NCBI RefSeq assembly: GCF_036320965.1
Contig: NC_092271.1
Span: forward strand, 27,971,036 to 28,035,035
Source: Panulirus ornatus
Taxonomy: Eukaryota > Arthropoda > Malacostraca > Decapoda > Palinuridae
Length of the DNA stretch: 64,000 nt
Direction: 5' to 3'
Part shown: positions 33,886 to 45,119 of the stretch, in pieces
Layout of the letters: each line of letters starts with the position of its first letter
Numbering within the stretch: the first letter of the stretch is position 1
Notes under the pieces: generated by a model
Told to the model about the DNA's origin: nothing
Seen by the model: the letters and a program-made list of their open reading frames with translations, nothing else
Database searches by the model: none
Program-made: the position numbers and the translations under genes

Positions 33886-35003
33886 TGTACCTCGGCGTTT
33901 GACATACACTCTGTGTTCACTTGTTAAAATCATTCTTAAAACGAATACATCAAATGTTTTGTTATGCAGCCAACACGGGAACTTTTTCATTTCCTTGAGA
34001 AGTGTACTGCAGTAATGAAAAAATGTGTACCGTTGTATGTACAAAGAAATATGATGTCATATTCAGCTGGGTATTAGTCAGTGAAGCATATCAACAGGTG
34101 AGATGTACTGGAAATTACATGTGAAACATATGCCAACAAATCTATCTCATATTTAGGATGATACGTCTCATCATCTAGCATGGATCAAGCCTTCCAGGAT
34201 CATCTAACAATACCAAATTCGCCGTTAGTACAGGAATCATGTAGAATATCGCTATGTAGTACATAGGGCCAGAGAAAAACATTCTACTGCCTCTAACTCA
34301 GAATGAACCATTCACGTGCCTCAGTAATTGTCCAATGGGGTTAATGACTTTCTAACGCTAGGGAGAAGGTAATTCAGGGAGTGCATAATTATGTCTCATA
34401 GTAAGATCTAGTTCGTGAAGTGAACACTGGACACTATGGTGAGGTCCTGCACGTGTGTACGAGGCTGGTGGCACCCAGAGAGTTCGGGTAGAGGTCCATA
34501 TGCCCCCCGTCCTCCGACCCGTGACCCCTCACAGCAATAAGAACTTACGACAGATCCACCCCTGTACGCCACCGTCAGCCCTGCCCGCGTGGTGTTCCCT
34601 CCTCCCGTGTCGTGTTCTCAGCACACCACATGCAGGTGGGAAGGTATGCTAGCAAACGCCCACCACAAACACATGATTCCCATGTCGAGTCACCACAGGT
34701 TATGTCGTGGTGTCCTGAGCTCACAGTAACCAGTCGCACTTTCCGCCAGGAGTCTTCTGAGCGGGTGCTGTGTCTTGAGCTCTCGGCAACAACCCACTCC
34801 TCGCTGGGTGCACTGGGAGGCAGTGTCGTGTCCCTAGCTCACAGCAAGATCAACCCACTTGTCGTCAGGTGAAGCGAGAGGCCGGCCGTGTGGGTGTCCC
34901 CTTGTGGCCATTATGGGATAGACTGGGGCTTATCTGATGGCTGGACTGATAAGAGGCGAGGAGGGGCAATCTATCAGATGAGGCACCATCTATCTATCAT
35001 CAG
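33886..35003. other. No gene seen
   Basis: Unique sequence. CAC/GTC-rich short frames at 34,455-34,872 have no splice support. Confidence 0.5.
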
Positions 35004-35095
35004 GCTCGGCATCCGTTTTTATGCATGTGGCTTACAGGAGATTATCCTCGGCAGAGTGGAGAGGGTTCTGGACGCCGCCACACGCACACAAACAG
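35004..35095 (+). CDS. Exon-like segment before the 18-bp coding repeat
   Basis: Ninety-two bases between an acceptor (CATCTATCTATCATCAG) and a donor (CAAACAG then GTACACAAC). All three frames are open. The one that leaves in phase 0 includes SVFMHVAYRRLSSAEWRGFW and would join in frame to the segment at 35,269-35,665. A (CAA)n repeat starts just after the donor. It is a candidate only, because open frames do not discriminate here. Confidence 0.3.
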
Positions 35096-35268
35096 GTACA
35101 CAACAACAACAACAACAACAACAACAACACCAAAATATTCATAAAACGAATAAATGAAAAAGATATACGAGAAATATGTGAATCATTTCCTAACACAATA
35201 TAATATAATCATAGACATCTAGTTATGAGGTTAAATGTTTTTTTATATGTATTTGTTTCTCTCCTCAG

Positions 35269-35665
35269 AGCCTCACCATTAATGTCTTCATCAACCAGCA
35301 CTATCATCACCCCACCTCCACTTTCATGGGCCTCACCAGCAGGGACACGGTCACCAGCAGGGACACGGTCACCAGCAGGGACACGGTCACCAGCAGGGAC
35401 ACGGTCACCAGCAGGAACACGGTCACCAGCAGGGACACGGTCACCAGCAGGGACACGGTCACCAGCAGGGACACGGTCACCAGCAGGAACACGGTCACCA
35501 GCAGGGACACGGTCACCAGCAGGGACACGGTCACCAGCAGGGACACGGTCACCAGCAGGGACACGGTGGACTACTTCGAAGAGACAAGTTCTCCGACGCG
35601 ACTGTACTGCCTCTCGTTAACAGACGATGGTACACCATCGCCGAGGGTGACCTTCCACTCCCGAG
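35269..35665 (+). CDS. Exon-like segment containing an in-frame 18-bp repeat
   Basis: The acceptor is strong (TATGTATTTGTTTCTCTCCTCAG). In phase 0 it reads SLTINVFINQHYHHPTSTFM, then about 13 copies of an 18-bp unit encoding TSRDTV, then DYFEETSSPTRLYCLSLTDD. The donor is CCCGAG followed by GTAACATG. If not spliced there, the frame ends at 35,703. The unique flanks on both sides of the repeat are open in the same frame and look protein-like. Other frames are also open through the repeat (for example SPAGTR units), so the strength lies in the flanks and splice sites. The family is not recognised. Confidence 0.4.
35334..35570. repeat. 18-bp minisatellite, about 13 copies
   Basis: Unit ACCAGCAGGGACACGGTC with a few GGAACA variants. 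The 18-bp period preserves the reading frame whatever the copy number. Confidence 0.95.
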
Positions 35666-35959
35666 GTAACATGAAGCAGGCGGAGTCCGGTAACTCCTAC
35701 TGACTCTCTCTCTCTCTCTCTCTCTCTCTTACTACAGTGTTCTGTGTAAATGATCTTAGCAAGTGAGAGAGTACGTCCTTCTCGGGAATGTTTTAGAACT
35801 TGGTAGGATGAACTTTTGACGAAGATCTACAAGTAACGTTTACTAGTGGGATATTGTGCGTCATGTTTTCTAAAGATAAACATCTAAAATTAACCTTTGA
35901 GAAGATCATCTCTCGGTTCCCCCCCCCCCCCCTCCCCAAGGGTCACACGTCTCCCCCAG

Positions 35960-36060
35960 AGGAGTGAACGTTTGCTTCAAACTGTTGAACATTTGCCTCG
36001 ACTGTTGAACATTTGCCTCGAAGTGTTGAACGTCTCCATCAAAGTGTTGAAAGATTCCCC
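35960..36060. repeat. ~20-bp degenerate repeat
   Basis: CTGTTGAACATTTGCCTCGA, then variants AGTGTTGAACGTCTCCATCA and AGTGTTGAAAGATTCCCCCG. Confidence 0.8.
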
Positions 36061-36510
36061 CGAGAGCCAACATTTGCAAGGATCAGTTTAAGACGAGGTG
36101 AACCGCGTCAGAGTAGCCTGTTAGAGGCGTTTGCATGGCTCCTGTTGTGTATGATGAACGTTTTTCACGTAGGTTAAAAGTCTTTTTTTCTCTCGTTTGT
36201 TCTGAGAGGCACCTATATACAGGATTGTATTCTCCCTCGTAACTTATATTCCTACAACACGAAGTCAAACGTATTCTTACGCCATCCAGGATTACGTACC
36301 TCCTGAAATACATTTACAACGAAGAAAGATAAAAAAAAAACTGGAATAAAAACACTTTTCAAGTAAAGACAACCGTTAGATGGCTAAGTTATATATCTAT
36401 CCTAACGTTCAGTGTCTACTTCTCCAGTAATCACAGGCTGATAGATGTGTGTGGAGTGTCTCAGTCCAGTACGGAGCCAGTAACTTATACAGTTGTGAAC
36501 TACATCTGAA

Positions 36511-36640
36511 AAGCCGGGGTTGTGGCCATCAGAAGCCAGGATTGTGGCCATCAAAAGCCAGGGTTGTGGTCATCAGAAGCCAAGGTTGTGGCCATCAAAA
36601 GCCAGGGTAATGGCCATCAGAAGCCAGGGTTGTAGACTCC
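36511..36640. repeat. 22-bp minisatellite, about 6 copies
   Basis: Unit AAGCCAGGGTTGTGGCCATC plus two bases. Confidence 0.92.
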
Positions 36641-36837
36641 ACAAGGCAGCGTTACAGACGTCTGGGGGCAGGAGCAGCAGCAGGATCCATCACAGTAGCT
36701 TCCGCTCAGTAACTTTCTTCAAGACTTAAGAAAAACTTGGGTCGGATTCTGGGGTAGGCGGGCCCTCGGCTGCTGAGGTAAATATTTGGCTCCTGACGCG
36801 ACCTGGAGGACCTGCCTCCCCTGAACTGTGTTGTGGT

Positions 36838-36838
<1 letters not shown>

Positions 36839-36868
<30 letters not shown>
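36839..36868. repeat. (GT)n microsatellite
   Basis: Pure GT. A short (CA)n lies at 36,952-36,966. Confidence 0.97.
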
Positions 36869-36871
<3 letters not shown>

Positions 36872-37997
36872 CATCCAAAAAAGTTAATGCATTGTACTAT
36901 GTAAAAACACACGAGTTGAAAACTTGCCTCGTAACATACAAATGATAATCACACACACACACACACAAACAAACAACTGTACCTAAAAAATGTCCAAATC
37001 TTTCCCTTTTTCCAAGATGACCTGCCTGGTCTGCCCGACACAACAGTAGTCAAGATCATGTAATATAATAATCCTGGGTCTCTCGTTCACCATGAACCTG
37101 GACTGAGTTTAACAATGTGGGTAGAAGCCACACCACCTCCTCCGTCATCGGCAGTCCAACTTGCAGTTCGGCACCGAGTTGTCATCAGCCTACTGGAGCG
37201 CGTACAGACCCCCACACATACACCCAACCATTGCGAACATGACCAGTAATACGGTGACTGTACACTGAACGAAAAGAAAATAGTTATTTCAACCACTCTT
37301 TAACATTTTCAATAGAGATCTGAAAAATAACTAAATCCATTCCAAGGCTGGCGGGTGTACGATGATGGTGAGGGCTACCAGCGGGATGACGATATTTGGT
37401 ATTTCCATGATATAATGATGACGGTTAGCACTGGGTGAAGCAATGCCACGTCAGCAGCAGGGAAATCCAAATTGTCCTCGGCGCTGTGGGGTAGGCAAAC
37501 ACTGGACTGTGAGATCACGCAAGATAAATACATGCAAAACATCAGGATTATGTAATATGTGTGGGACACATTCCCTGGAGGGAGAGTATGTGGTCGCCCT
37601 ACAACATGCGTACATACCATGTAGACCGCAGGTGGCAGATGACCATGTGTACAGTGGGCGCTGCTACACCCGGCCATCTCTGGTCCGTCCAGCACACAGG
37701 TGTTCGCTCTCTGAATCGGTGTTTAATTATAATAAAATTGCTGATGAAACGAATTATCGTCTGACTACCTGACCTTCTTCCCTGGCCGAACAATCACAAG
37801 AAGAAAATCATCAAAAATCTTTATCTGTGTCTACAATAATTTACCAGGTGAATCAAGTTATAATGTGCGTTCCCTATTTTCCACGTGTATAATTCTGTAA
37901 ATATATATTTTTCATCACCTTTATATTTATCTATGTTTAAACTTCACTGTATTTCCCAGCACCTCTCAAGCCTTTGGGCACAGTGAATTCAATTAAA
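36869..37997. other. No gene seen
   Basis: Unique sequence. The 106-109-codon frames at 37,375-37,772 lie on both strands and lack splice sites. Also nothing in 36,061-36,510. Confidence 0.5.
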
Positions 37998-38022
37998 CTA
38001 CTATTATTATTATTATTATTAA

Positions 38023-38067
<45 letters not shown>

Positions 38068-38565
38068 CATTATCATTTTCTTATCATTATCATCATTATT
38101 ATTATAATCATTGTTATTATCATTATTATTATTATTATTATTATTCTGTTATTATCATTATTATTATTATTATTATTATTGTTATTATCATTATTATTGT
38201 TATTATTATCATTATTATTGTCAGCAGTAGTAGTCGTGATATCATCATTATATCATTAGTTATTATCAGTATTATTATCATTCGCAGTATTACTGACATC
38301 ATTATTATCAATCAACACTATCATTATTATCACTATCATAATTATCATCACTATCATTATCATCATCACTATCATGATTATCATCACTATCATTATCATC
38401 ATCACTATCATGATTATCATCACTATCATTATCATCATCACTATCATGATTATCATCACTATTATTATCATCATCACTATCATGATTATCATCACTATCA
38501 TTATCATCATCACTACCATAATCATCAATAGAGGTAGGAACAGGAGTGTCATCATCATCATCATG
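37998..38565. repeat. (ATT)n then (ATC)n triplet tract
   Basis: TAT/ATT triplets to about 38,220. After that, a 30-36-bp pattern of CATCACTATCATTATCATCA with CATGATTATCAT variants. Confidence 0.95.
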
Positions 38566-38899
38566 TCATTATAAGTTCACAATACAATATTAAGTCATTA
38601 CAATTGGCCCATCCTCGTGCTATGGGTAGAGCGATGTCTCTTTTTCAAATCCTCTTTAAATAAGTTTCATTTATACAGAGACCTTGGACGTAGCCACAGC
38701 TGGGTCAGAGGTCAACAAGGCTGCAGCTGCGGTCTCCTGGAGTGGGCGGGGTCAGCAGCAGTGCAGCTGGGGTGACACCAGCGGTGGGCCGCCTTGCGCT
38801 CCCTGAGCCAGCCTTATAGACGGAGAGGACGCTACTGGGCTCAGTATGTGGCACGTCCACCCTGTACTTCCCTCACCCACTAAGAGCGGCCCACGCCAC

Positions 38900-39210
38900 A
38901 GTTCACCTCACCCAGCCCCTCTCCCAGGGTCCACACAGCCCCAGCCTCTTTCCCAGGGTACATGTAGCCCCAGCCCCACTCCCAGGGTCCACGCGGCCCC
39001 AGCCCCTCTCCCAGGGTCCACGCAGCCCCAGCCCCTCTCCCAGGGTCCACGCAGCCCCAGCCCCTCTCCCAGGGTCCACGCAGCCCCAGCCCCTCTCCCA
39101 GGGTCCACGCAGCCCCAGCCCCTCTCCCAGGGTCCACGCAGCCCCAGCACCTCTCCCAGGGTACACGCAGCCCCAGCCCCTCTCCTAGGGTCCACGCGGC
39201 CCCAGCCTCT
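38900..39210. repeat. 29-bp minisatellite, about 10 copies
   Basis: Unit CTCTCCCAGGGTCCACGCAG then CCCCAGCCC. It ends 25 bp before the 39.24-kb promoter candidate. Confidence 0.95.
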
Positions 39211-39234
39211 CTCATTACTCCCCTTTGGCGCACT

Positions 39235-39330
39235 AATTCTCAGACAGGAAGTGAAAAAATGGCGGCGAGAAAAAGCGAGTATTCCAACGAGTGGCCGTGC
39301 CGGGCCAATAATGGCGCCGACCCGCGGGAG
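39235..39330 (+). promoter_or_regulatory. GC-rich TATA-less promoter candidate (ETS and YY1 motifs)
   Basis: A compact cluster: ACAGGAAGTGA (ETS-like) at about 39,244-39,254, AAAATGGCGGC (matches the YY1 consensus AANATGGCGGC) at 39,256-39,266, and GGCCAAT (CCAAT box) at about 39,303-39,309. The segment is rich in CpG, unlike the surrounding DNA. In many animal promoters YY1 sites lie just downstream of the start and can contain the ATG, as here. Confidence 0.45.
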
Positions 39331-39357
39331 GGAAGCCGCTCTCCGGGTGGTGGGCTG
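39259..39357 (+). CDS. Candidate first coding exon, nested plus-strand gene
   Basis: Thirty-three codons from the ATG inside the YY1-like motif: MAARKSEYSNEWPCR, a Gly, Arg and Asp stretch, then SPGGGL. The donor is GGGCTG followed by GTGAGAGG, in phase 0. The frame would otherwise stop at 39,417. The donor is repeated twice more in the 28-bp repeat that follows. The phase matches the exon at 42,012-42,109. The gene would lie inside intron 2 of the minus-strand gene, in antisense. The product is unrecognised. Confidence 0.35.
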
Positions 39358-39438
39358 GTGAGAGGGTGGTGGGAGAGGTGGGCAGGTGAGAGGGTGGTGG
39401 GAGAGGTGTGCAGGTGAGAGGGTGGTGGGAGTGGTGAG
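39355..39438. repeat. 28-bp repeat, 3 copies, each with a donor-like site
   Basis: GTGAGAGGGTGGTGGGAGAG then GTGGGCAG. Each copy begins with GTGAGAGGG after CTG or CAG. Confidence 0.9.
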
Positions 39439-41239
39439 CAAGTTGAAAGGTAAGAGTGGACATGGACAGTGTGATTGCTCTCGCTTTTTGTGTTTGTCTG
39501 TCTGTTGGTGTTTCTGTTTGTCTGTCTATTTGTGACATCCAGCCTCTCAATGCAAACCTTTTACGAAGTGCATGACACTCCAAACATAGTGAAGCTTCAC
39601 GCCAACATAATCCCTGAACCTGACACCATGCACGACCACCAACCAACCGTCAACCACACACAGTCATCAGCTGAAGCCAGCCGTCGTAACCATCGGCCAA
39701 AAGTAAACAACCAAAGGCAACCATGAACCCGAGGCACGTCAGCAACCACAACAAACCATACACCACAGGGAACCATTAACCATACACCGACCTACAGTAA
39801 CTGATGATGATGATGATGATGTAAGCAACCACTGGCCACCATACGACCTTCACCCTGCGCGCGACACACCACATCCAAACTAGCACACACTGGTTCCTCC
39901 CCTGCACCAACGCGTAATGATCATCATCCTTCTGTATGGTGGAGTAACAAGACGGAGGAGCACCACCTTACTCAAGATAAATCTCATTAGACCCTGAGAA
40001 AGTTCAGCGAAATTTCATCATAAATTCTTTCACCATCAAATTACAATCCATTTTCTGTTAATCTGGTAATTCCAGTCATTTCTCTCTAGATACTTTTTCA
40101 AAAATCCCAAACTTTCCTTAGTCTTCCTCTACCAGTCCTGCTTATGATTTTGTCATAAGCAGGATAAATCTATTACAGAGATGAGAATCAATGAATATCT
40201 GATCTTTACCTTAGATGGAAAACTGAACTTTGAACATCAAAATGGTCTCTAGTACGCCTGGTTGGCTGGCTTCAGGTCGGTCAGCCCTGGGATGACGACG
40301 TCAAAGTAACTGTTGCAAAAACAAATATGAATACAACTGGAAATAATATAATGGCTTTTCTTCGCTTGAGAAAGATAACAAGAAATTATCATTGTTATGG
40401 CCTTCCTTGTACGACTAGCACTACCCCTGGCGCCGTCGATAATATACGGGCTGCCTTATACACAGGGACGACCTTCGTCAGTTCCACTCTGACCCAGGAA
40501 CGTCACAAGGCACACCGCTCACTGTGGCTGGCTAGTCATCACGCAGACAGCTCTCTCTCTCTCTCTCTCTCTGCATACCGTGCCTGCAGGCAGGACCCAA
40601 GCCAAAGCCAGGGTTGACCTTTACGTCCTGCGAGATCTATAATGAGCGGCTCTGCGGGCCGGCCATGCCGCTAGATCGGTCCCATAACCTCCGCTGATCC
40701 AAGTGGTTCATGTTTACAGGTTGTGCCCGGTGGTGAGAGCTGGAGCAGGCAGTAAGATGTTACGCCTCCCGAGGAGGAGTGGAGGCCATAGTCCTAGGTG
40801 AGGTTCTTGCCAAAGGACGGAGGGGACGGTCAGAGGTTTGACCCCTCTTCATGAGTGCTGAGGGTAATACTGGGTCAGGCTGTGGGTGGGAGCGGTGGGT
40901 AATGACCCAGCTCCACCCAGCCAACCAGCCGGCCTCGGAGCGGTCCTTCCTCCCGGCCGACCTATAATTGCATTTCGGTCGTTATTTCCTGTGTGATACG
41001 ATTCCTAAATTGTACAAGATGTTGTCGCCCCAGCTCAAGGTGGAGTGGGGGGTGGTGGAGTGGAGGGAGGGGTGGTGGAGCTGATGTTGTGGGGGAGGGG
41101 AAAAGGTGATGAAGTAGGAGGAAGCCAGAGATGTATCTATGCAGATTTTCTAATTAGGAAGCTGATATATGAATCGCACATTGCTCCTCAAGTGTTTGTG
41201 TTACCGAGCACAGGCAGGTGACGTGTGTTAATGCCTGGT
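39439..41239. other. No gene seen
   Basis: Unique DNA with short CT (40,551-40,573) and G-rich parts (41,040-41,105). GACCTATAATTGCATTTCGG near 40,958 resembles the homeodomain-rich segment at 17.2 kb. Confidence 0.5.
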
Positions 41240-41655
41240 GTGGTGTAGTGTTGATGTGGATGAGGTTGTAGTATAGTGGATGTGGCTGTGGCATGGTAGA
41301 TGTCGTTGTGGTATGGTGTGGATGTGTTGGAGGTATGGTGTGGATGTGGTATGGTGTGGATGTGTTGGTGGTATGCAGTGGATGTGTTGGTGGTATAGTG
41401 TGGATGTGTTAGTGGTATGGTGAGGATGTGTTGGTGGTATGGTGGATGTGTTGGTGGTATGGTGTGGATGTGGTTGTGGTACAGTGAGGATGTGTTGGTG
41501 GTATGGTGTGGATGTGGTTGTGGTACGGTGAGGATGTGTTGGTGGTATGGTGTGGATGTGGTTGTGGTACGGTGAGGATGTGTTGGTGGTATGGTGTGAA
41601 TGTGGTTGTGGTACGGTGAGGATGTGGTTGTGGTATGGTGTGGATGTGGTATGGT
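41240..41655. repeat. 21-bp GT-rich minisatellite
   Basis: Units such as GGTATGGTGTGGATGTGTTG, often as 42-bp dimers with a GGTACGGTGAGG partner. It creates false histidine- and threonine-rich frames on the minus strand. Confidence 0.92.
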
Positions 41656-42011
41656 TAAGCATGTTAAGGCTCTGTGGTTGTCACACCACTGTAGAACATC
41701 TTGACCAATCAGCAGCCCACACGACAGAATCGTGATCAATTAACACAACAGTTGCATTACTTAGCTGACAATTACCAAAGCCTCGTGAAAATTACCGACC
41801 AATTACCTCCCGAGTGTAATGAGTACGAACCATCCAACAACCATGCAGTTAATCACCATGAAAGATATCCAACTACCGATCAACTTGTTACAGGCAAGGA
41901 TTTCCATCAACACTTCGTTAACTGTGGTGAAGGATTCCGTGAGGACCGACCACACTGGGATTCGACCTTCAGTTTCCTGGATCTTAAAGGATTCTCTCTC
42001 CTACTTCCCAG

Positions 42012-42109
42012 GTGTTCCGCCTGTACACAACCAACCCTCTCTCCTCGTCATCGCCTGAGCACCGGCTGTGCGGGCGTCCACCCCACTGTACTGTACACCT
42101 CACCTCATG
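42012..42109 (+). CDS. Exon with strong splice sites, nested plus-strand gene
   Basis: Ninety-eight bases with a strong acceptor (TTCTCTCTCCTACTTCCCAG) and a consensus donor (CTCATG then GTGAGTGTA). In phase 0 it reads VFRLYTTNPLSSSSPEHRLC then GRPPHCTVHLTS and leaves in phase 2. A second frame is also open, and the third stops at 42,057. Phase 0 matches the candidate first exon at 39,259-39,357. The splice sites are the best on the plus strand in this window. The function is unknown. Confidence 0.5.
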
Positions 42110-42194
42110 GTGAGTGTATGGACCACTGTAGACTCCTTGTGTCAGCAATGTTTCTTAAAGAAATTATTTACTCACTACGTTTGTAGCGTCATGA

Positions 42195-42330
42195 CAGACT
42201 ACCCCATGACTGGTCAGGAGCTTAGGCTCCTTCACCTGTGCTTCCGGCCGGGGTACGTAGCGGACTTTCTAAGCGCTGTCGAAGCCCCGTCCAAAACAGG
42301 GGCCGATGATGGGATACGCGACTGATGATA
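42195..42330. other. Possible dispersed repeat with near-palindrome
   Basis: CATGACTGGTCAGGAGCTTA then GGCTCCTTCACCTGTGCTTC contains a near-palindrome (AGGAGCTTAGGCTCCT). I have a vague association with decapod repeats, which cannot be tested here. Confidence 0.25.
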
Positions 42331-42429
42331 CAGAATTATCAATAACAACGTTAGAGGCATTTCTCCCGCGGAATCAACAAAGAATTCGGTGTTCCCGTCG
42401 AGCGGAGACTGACGATGTAGTCGGTCAAT

Positions 42430-42520
42430 ATTGATGTCCAGTTAATCAAAGTCATTCATGATGAGTTAATGAAGTCATTCATGATGAGTTCGCTGATGTA
42501 AGTGGCGTGTTCGCTGATGC
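42430..42520. repeat. Short tandem repeats, ~25 bp
   Basis: GTCATTCATGATGAGTTAAT GA, and TTCGCTGATGTAAGT, each present twice. Confidence 0.8.
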
Positions 42521-42966
42521 AAGTCAACACCAAAACATCAAAACTAACTTTCTGATCATAAGAATAAGTTTTTCATCACATTCTCTCCCCTTGTGTCTTC
42601 ACCCCCCCTTCCCCCTCACCTCCCTCTTCCCCGCCCCCTCTCCCCACCTGTTGGTCGTACACAACTTGGGGTCTTTCAATCTAATTGTCCATGTGAGGGC
42701 AATAGGGGCGCAGCGCGGAGGACCCCACCGCCCACGTCCCGCCCTTCTGGCTTGCACCAACTAATGTTTACACAAGGAAAATCATTTTCGGAAATTAGAG
42801 ATGAAATAAGAGTGTTGATTGGTGGATAATTCCCCGCCCAAGGGACTCATCCGCCGGGCCCTCAAGATGCGCTCAACAGCGAGTGCCTTGTGACTGATGC
42901 AGGTCAGGGATGTCCCTGCTGCTGGACGAGGATAGGAAGACATCCCTGCCTCATTATGCTGTGAGG

Positions 42967-43070
<104 letters not shown>

Positions 43071-43279
43071 ATTCTTGGGATGCCATGAAATCGAAAAAGA
43101 TAAACATTAGAGATGGTAACAGGCGCTACAGAAGTGAACTGGAGAAGGGCAGTAAGAGGGTCAACAGAGAAGGGTGAGACAGAAGGCAACAGAGAGGCCG
43201 ACTGTCACGGGAGAAGGGTGAGGGAGGAGGCAGGAGTGGCCTGACTATCAACAGAATGTACGGAAGGGAAGGTTCCCAC

Positions 43280-43343
43280 CTGGGTGCTTGCGGCAGCTGA
43301 GGTCAGACGTGGTGGAGGAGAGGTCAGCCAGGAAGTCCTCACC
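43280..43343 (-). CDS. Internal exon 2 of the minus-strand split gene
   Basis: Sixty-four bases reading GEDFLADLSSTTSDLSC and then RKHP. The acceptor is excellent (TTTGTTTCCCTGGCACAG) and the donor is CACCCAG followed by GTGGGAACC. It enters in phase 0, matching the donor at 60,266, and leaves in phase 1. The joining codon with exon 3 is G plus CA, alanine. The peptide is acidic and serine-rich and has no motif I can name. The plus-strand shadow frame through this segment has no matching splice sites. Confidence 0.7.
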
Positions 43344-44368
43344 CTGTGCCAGGGAAACAAACAAACATTAGGTTTATAAACAAACAAACATAAATAGTAA
43401 ATGTCTGTCAATACAATGAAATCTGCATTTAACACAATACGTTTTCTATCTCCCTCTTTCTCCATATACAGTGTTACGAACAGTTTCTGTCTGGGTACCT
43501 GGCCCCATCTGGCCACTGAAACACAACTCATTCGTTCATCTGACCAGCACTACATAACCATCCTCTCAACTCAGTCGTAAACACCACCCCAGAAGATATG
43601 AGTTACACTTTCTCGTCTGCTTTCTGGATACAACCCAACTGCCCTAGTACTACAGCCACTGCCGCTGGTGGTGAAGTACCTCACGAAACCTTAACTTTTC
43701 ATCTATTGTGTCATGTGGTGGCTTTCTTGGTCCTTACCGTTTGTGAGTTGCCCATGACGCACTGGGGGTCATCTGTGGCCTCCGTGATATACAGGACCTG
43801 CTAGTATATCCGTCGGCTCCTCGTGTTAATCTTTTAGTAAATGGGTCAAAAATCTATTTACCGATTAACACCAAGAGTGATGACAATTCTCGTCCTTCCT
43901 CCACAAGTCCTGACCAACAGGCCCCGTCCCACACGCCCTGCACATCTGCCGCGCCTAGAGGCTCCCTCCTCCCCACACACCTCACACTGCTCAAAAGATC
44001 CCTCGCTATGGCTACTACTGCCACAGCCAAACTGGCCCTTCCCTAAACCTACCACGTCCCATCTCGCCACAATACATCTAACTCCTTTCCCACACTCAGC
44101 TGTACCTTCCACGCTATCCACACCCGCTACGTTCATCAGGCCTTCCATGAGCCATCAGAGTCGCCCCCTCTCACTACCCACCACAACAGTTCCTCCACAC
44201 ACCACCACAAACCCCCTCCTACACCAACAACCCTTCCCCCTCCCCTACGGCACTACTAATCCCCCTACCTCCAGCCGCCTGGTCCACAGGATGACGTGCT
44301 CAACAATATCATTTTCCTCACGATCTCCTGTAACCTGAACACCGTGCCTTCTGGCTCATTAGACCAGC

Positions 44369-44370
<2 letters not shown>
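43344..44370 (-). other. Intron 1 sequence, no other exon seen
   Basis: First part of the 16.9-kb intron between exons 1 and 2. The CAC- and CCT-rich stretch at 43,900-44,290 yields a false 165-codon frame. 44,417-45,119 is also featureless. Confidence 0.5.

Positions 44371-44416
<46 letters not shown>
44371..44416. repeat. (GT)n microsatellite
   Basis: Uninterrupted GT. Confidence 0.98.
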
Positions 44417-44417
<1 letters not shown>

Positions 44418-45119
44418 GAGGGTGACTGGTCTTGCTGTAGTGTTGGGATCAGAGCAACATAGCTCTCTGAAAGTCTAGACACATATCGAAGCTGTTCCGT
44501 TGGTGTTGACTGATGAAGCACATGACACCCACCATGGTAGTGTCTACTACATCAACAACTTGTTTACAAGGTAAACCTAAATAAAACCTTAGTTACGTCA
44601 CAAGCGCAGTCCCCGGGCAGTAAAGTATTTTACATTTTCTTTGCATACAAAAGTACATGAAAGTATACCTGTCCGCCTTTACCTCGACCACGCATACCGA
44701 TAAAAGGTGGGCGAGTATACCCTCAGTTTACCTCTGAAGGTCGCTGGCTACAGCGGTCCCTGTACCTAACACCACTGAACAGAAAGTACAGTCTTATGTT
44801 GCCCACGTGGCAGGAATCTGATAGTATTTGTTCCCTAGAGTAAAACATGTAAGTAAACTGAATATCTTGAGTAAATGTGTACAAGTCTGGCACCCTAGCT
44901 AACGTTATGGCATAGGTCATGTCCTGGGATAAAAACGTCATGATAATGTTTGTATGTCGAGGTCATGACCACGCCCTTCATCATCTGGCTCGCAAGGACG
45001 AATATTTCAACGTGATTTCCAAATTCAAGTTTTTCACTATGATCTCCCCAAAGTCTCCAACCTTCGCTTCGCTATCACCCCCCTTCCCTGACGTTCTCCT
45101 GTGAGGTGTACATCTTTCA

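Noticed and set aside
38846..39441. Proline- and glycine-rich frames on both strands
   Set aside because: 29-bp minisatellite read three ways, except for the separate 39,259 ATG frame.
41188..41739. His/Thr-rich frames of 144-183 codons
   Set aside because: 21-bp minisatellite.
41701..42186. 161-codon plus-strand frame
   Set aside because: The frame runs through a strong acceptor and donor. The better model is the spliced exon 42,012-42,109 in another frame.
43841..44338. 165-codon plus-strand frame
   Set aside because: CAC- and CCT-rich low-complexity sequence without splice sites or recognisable motifs.
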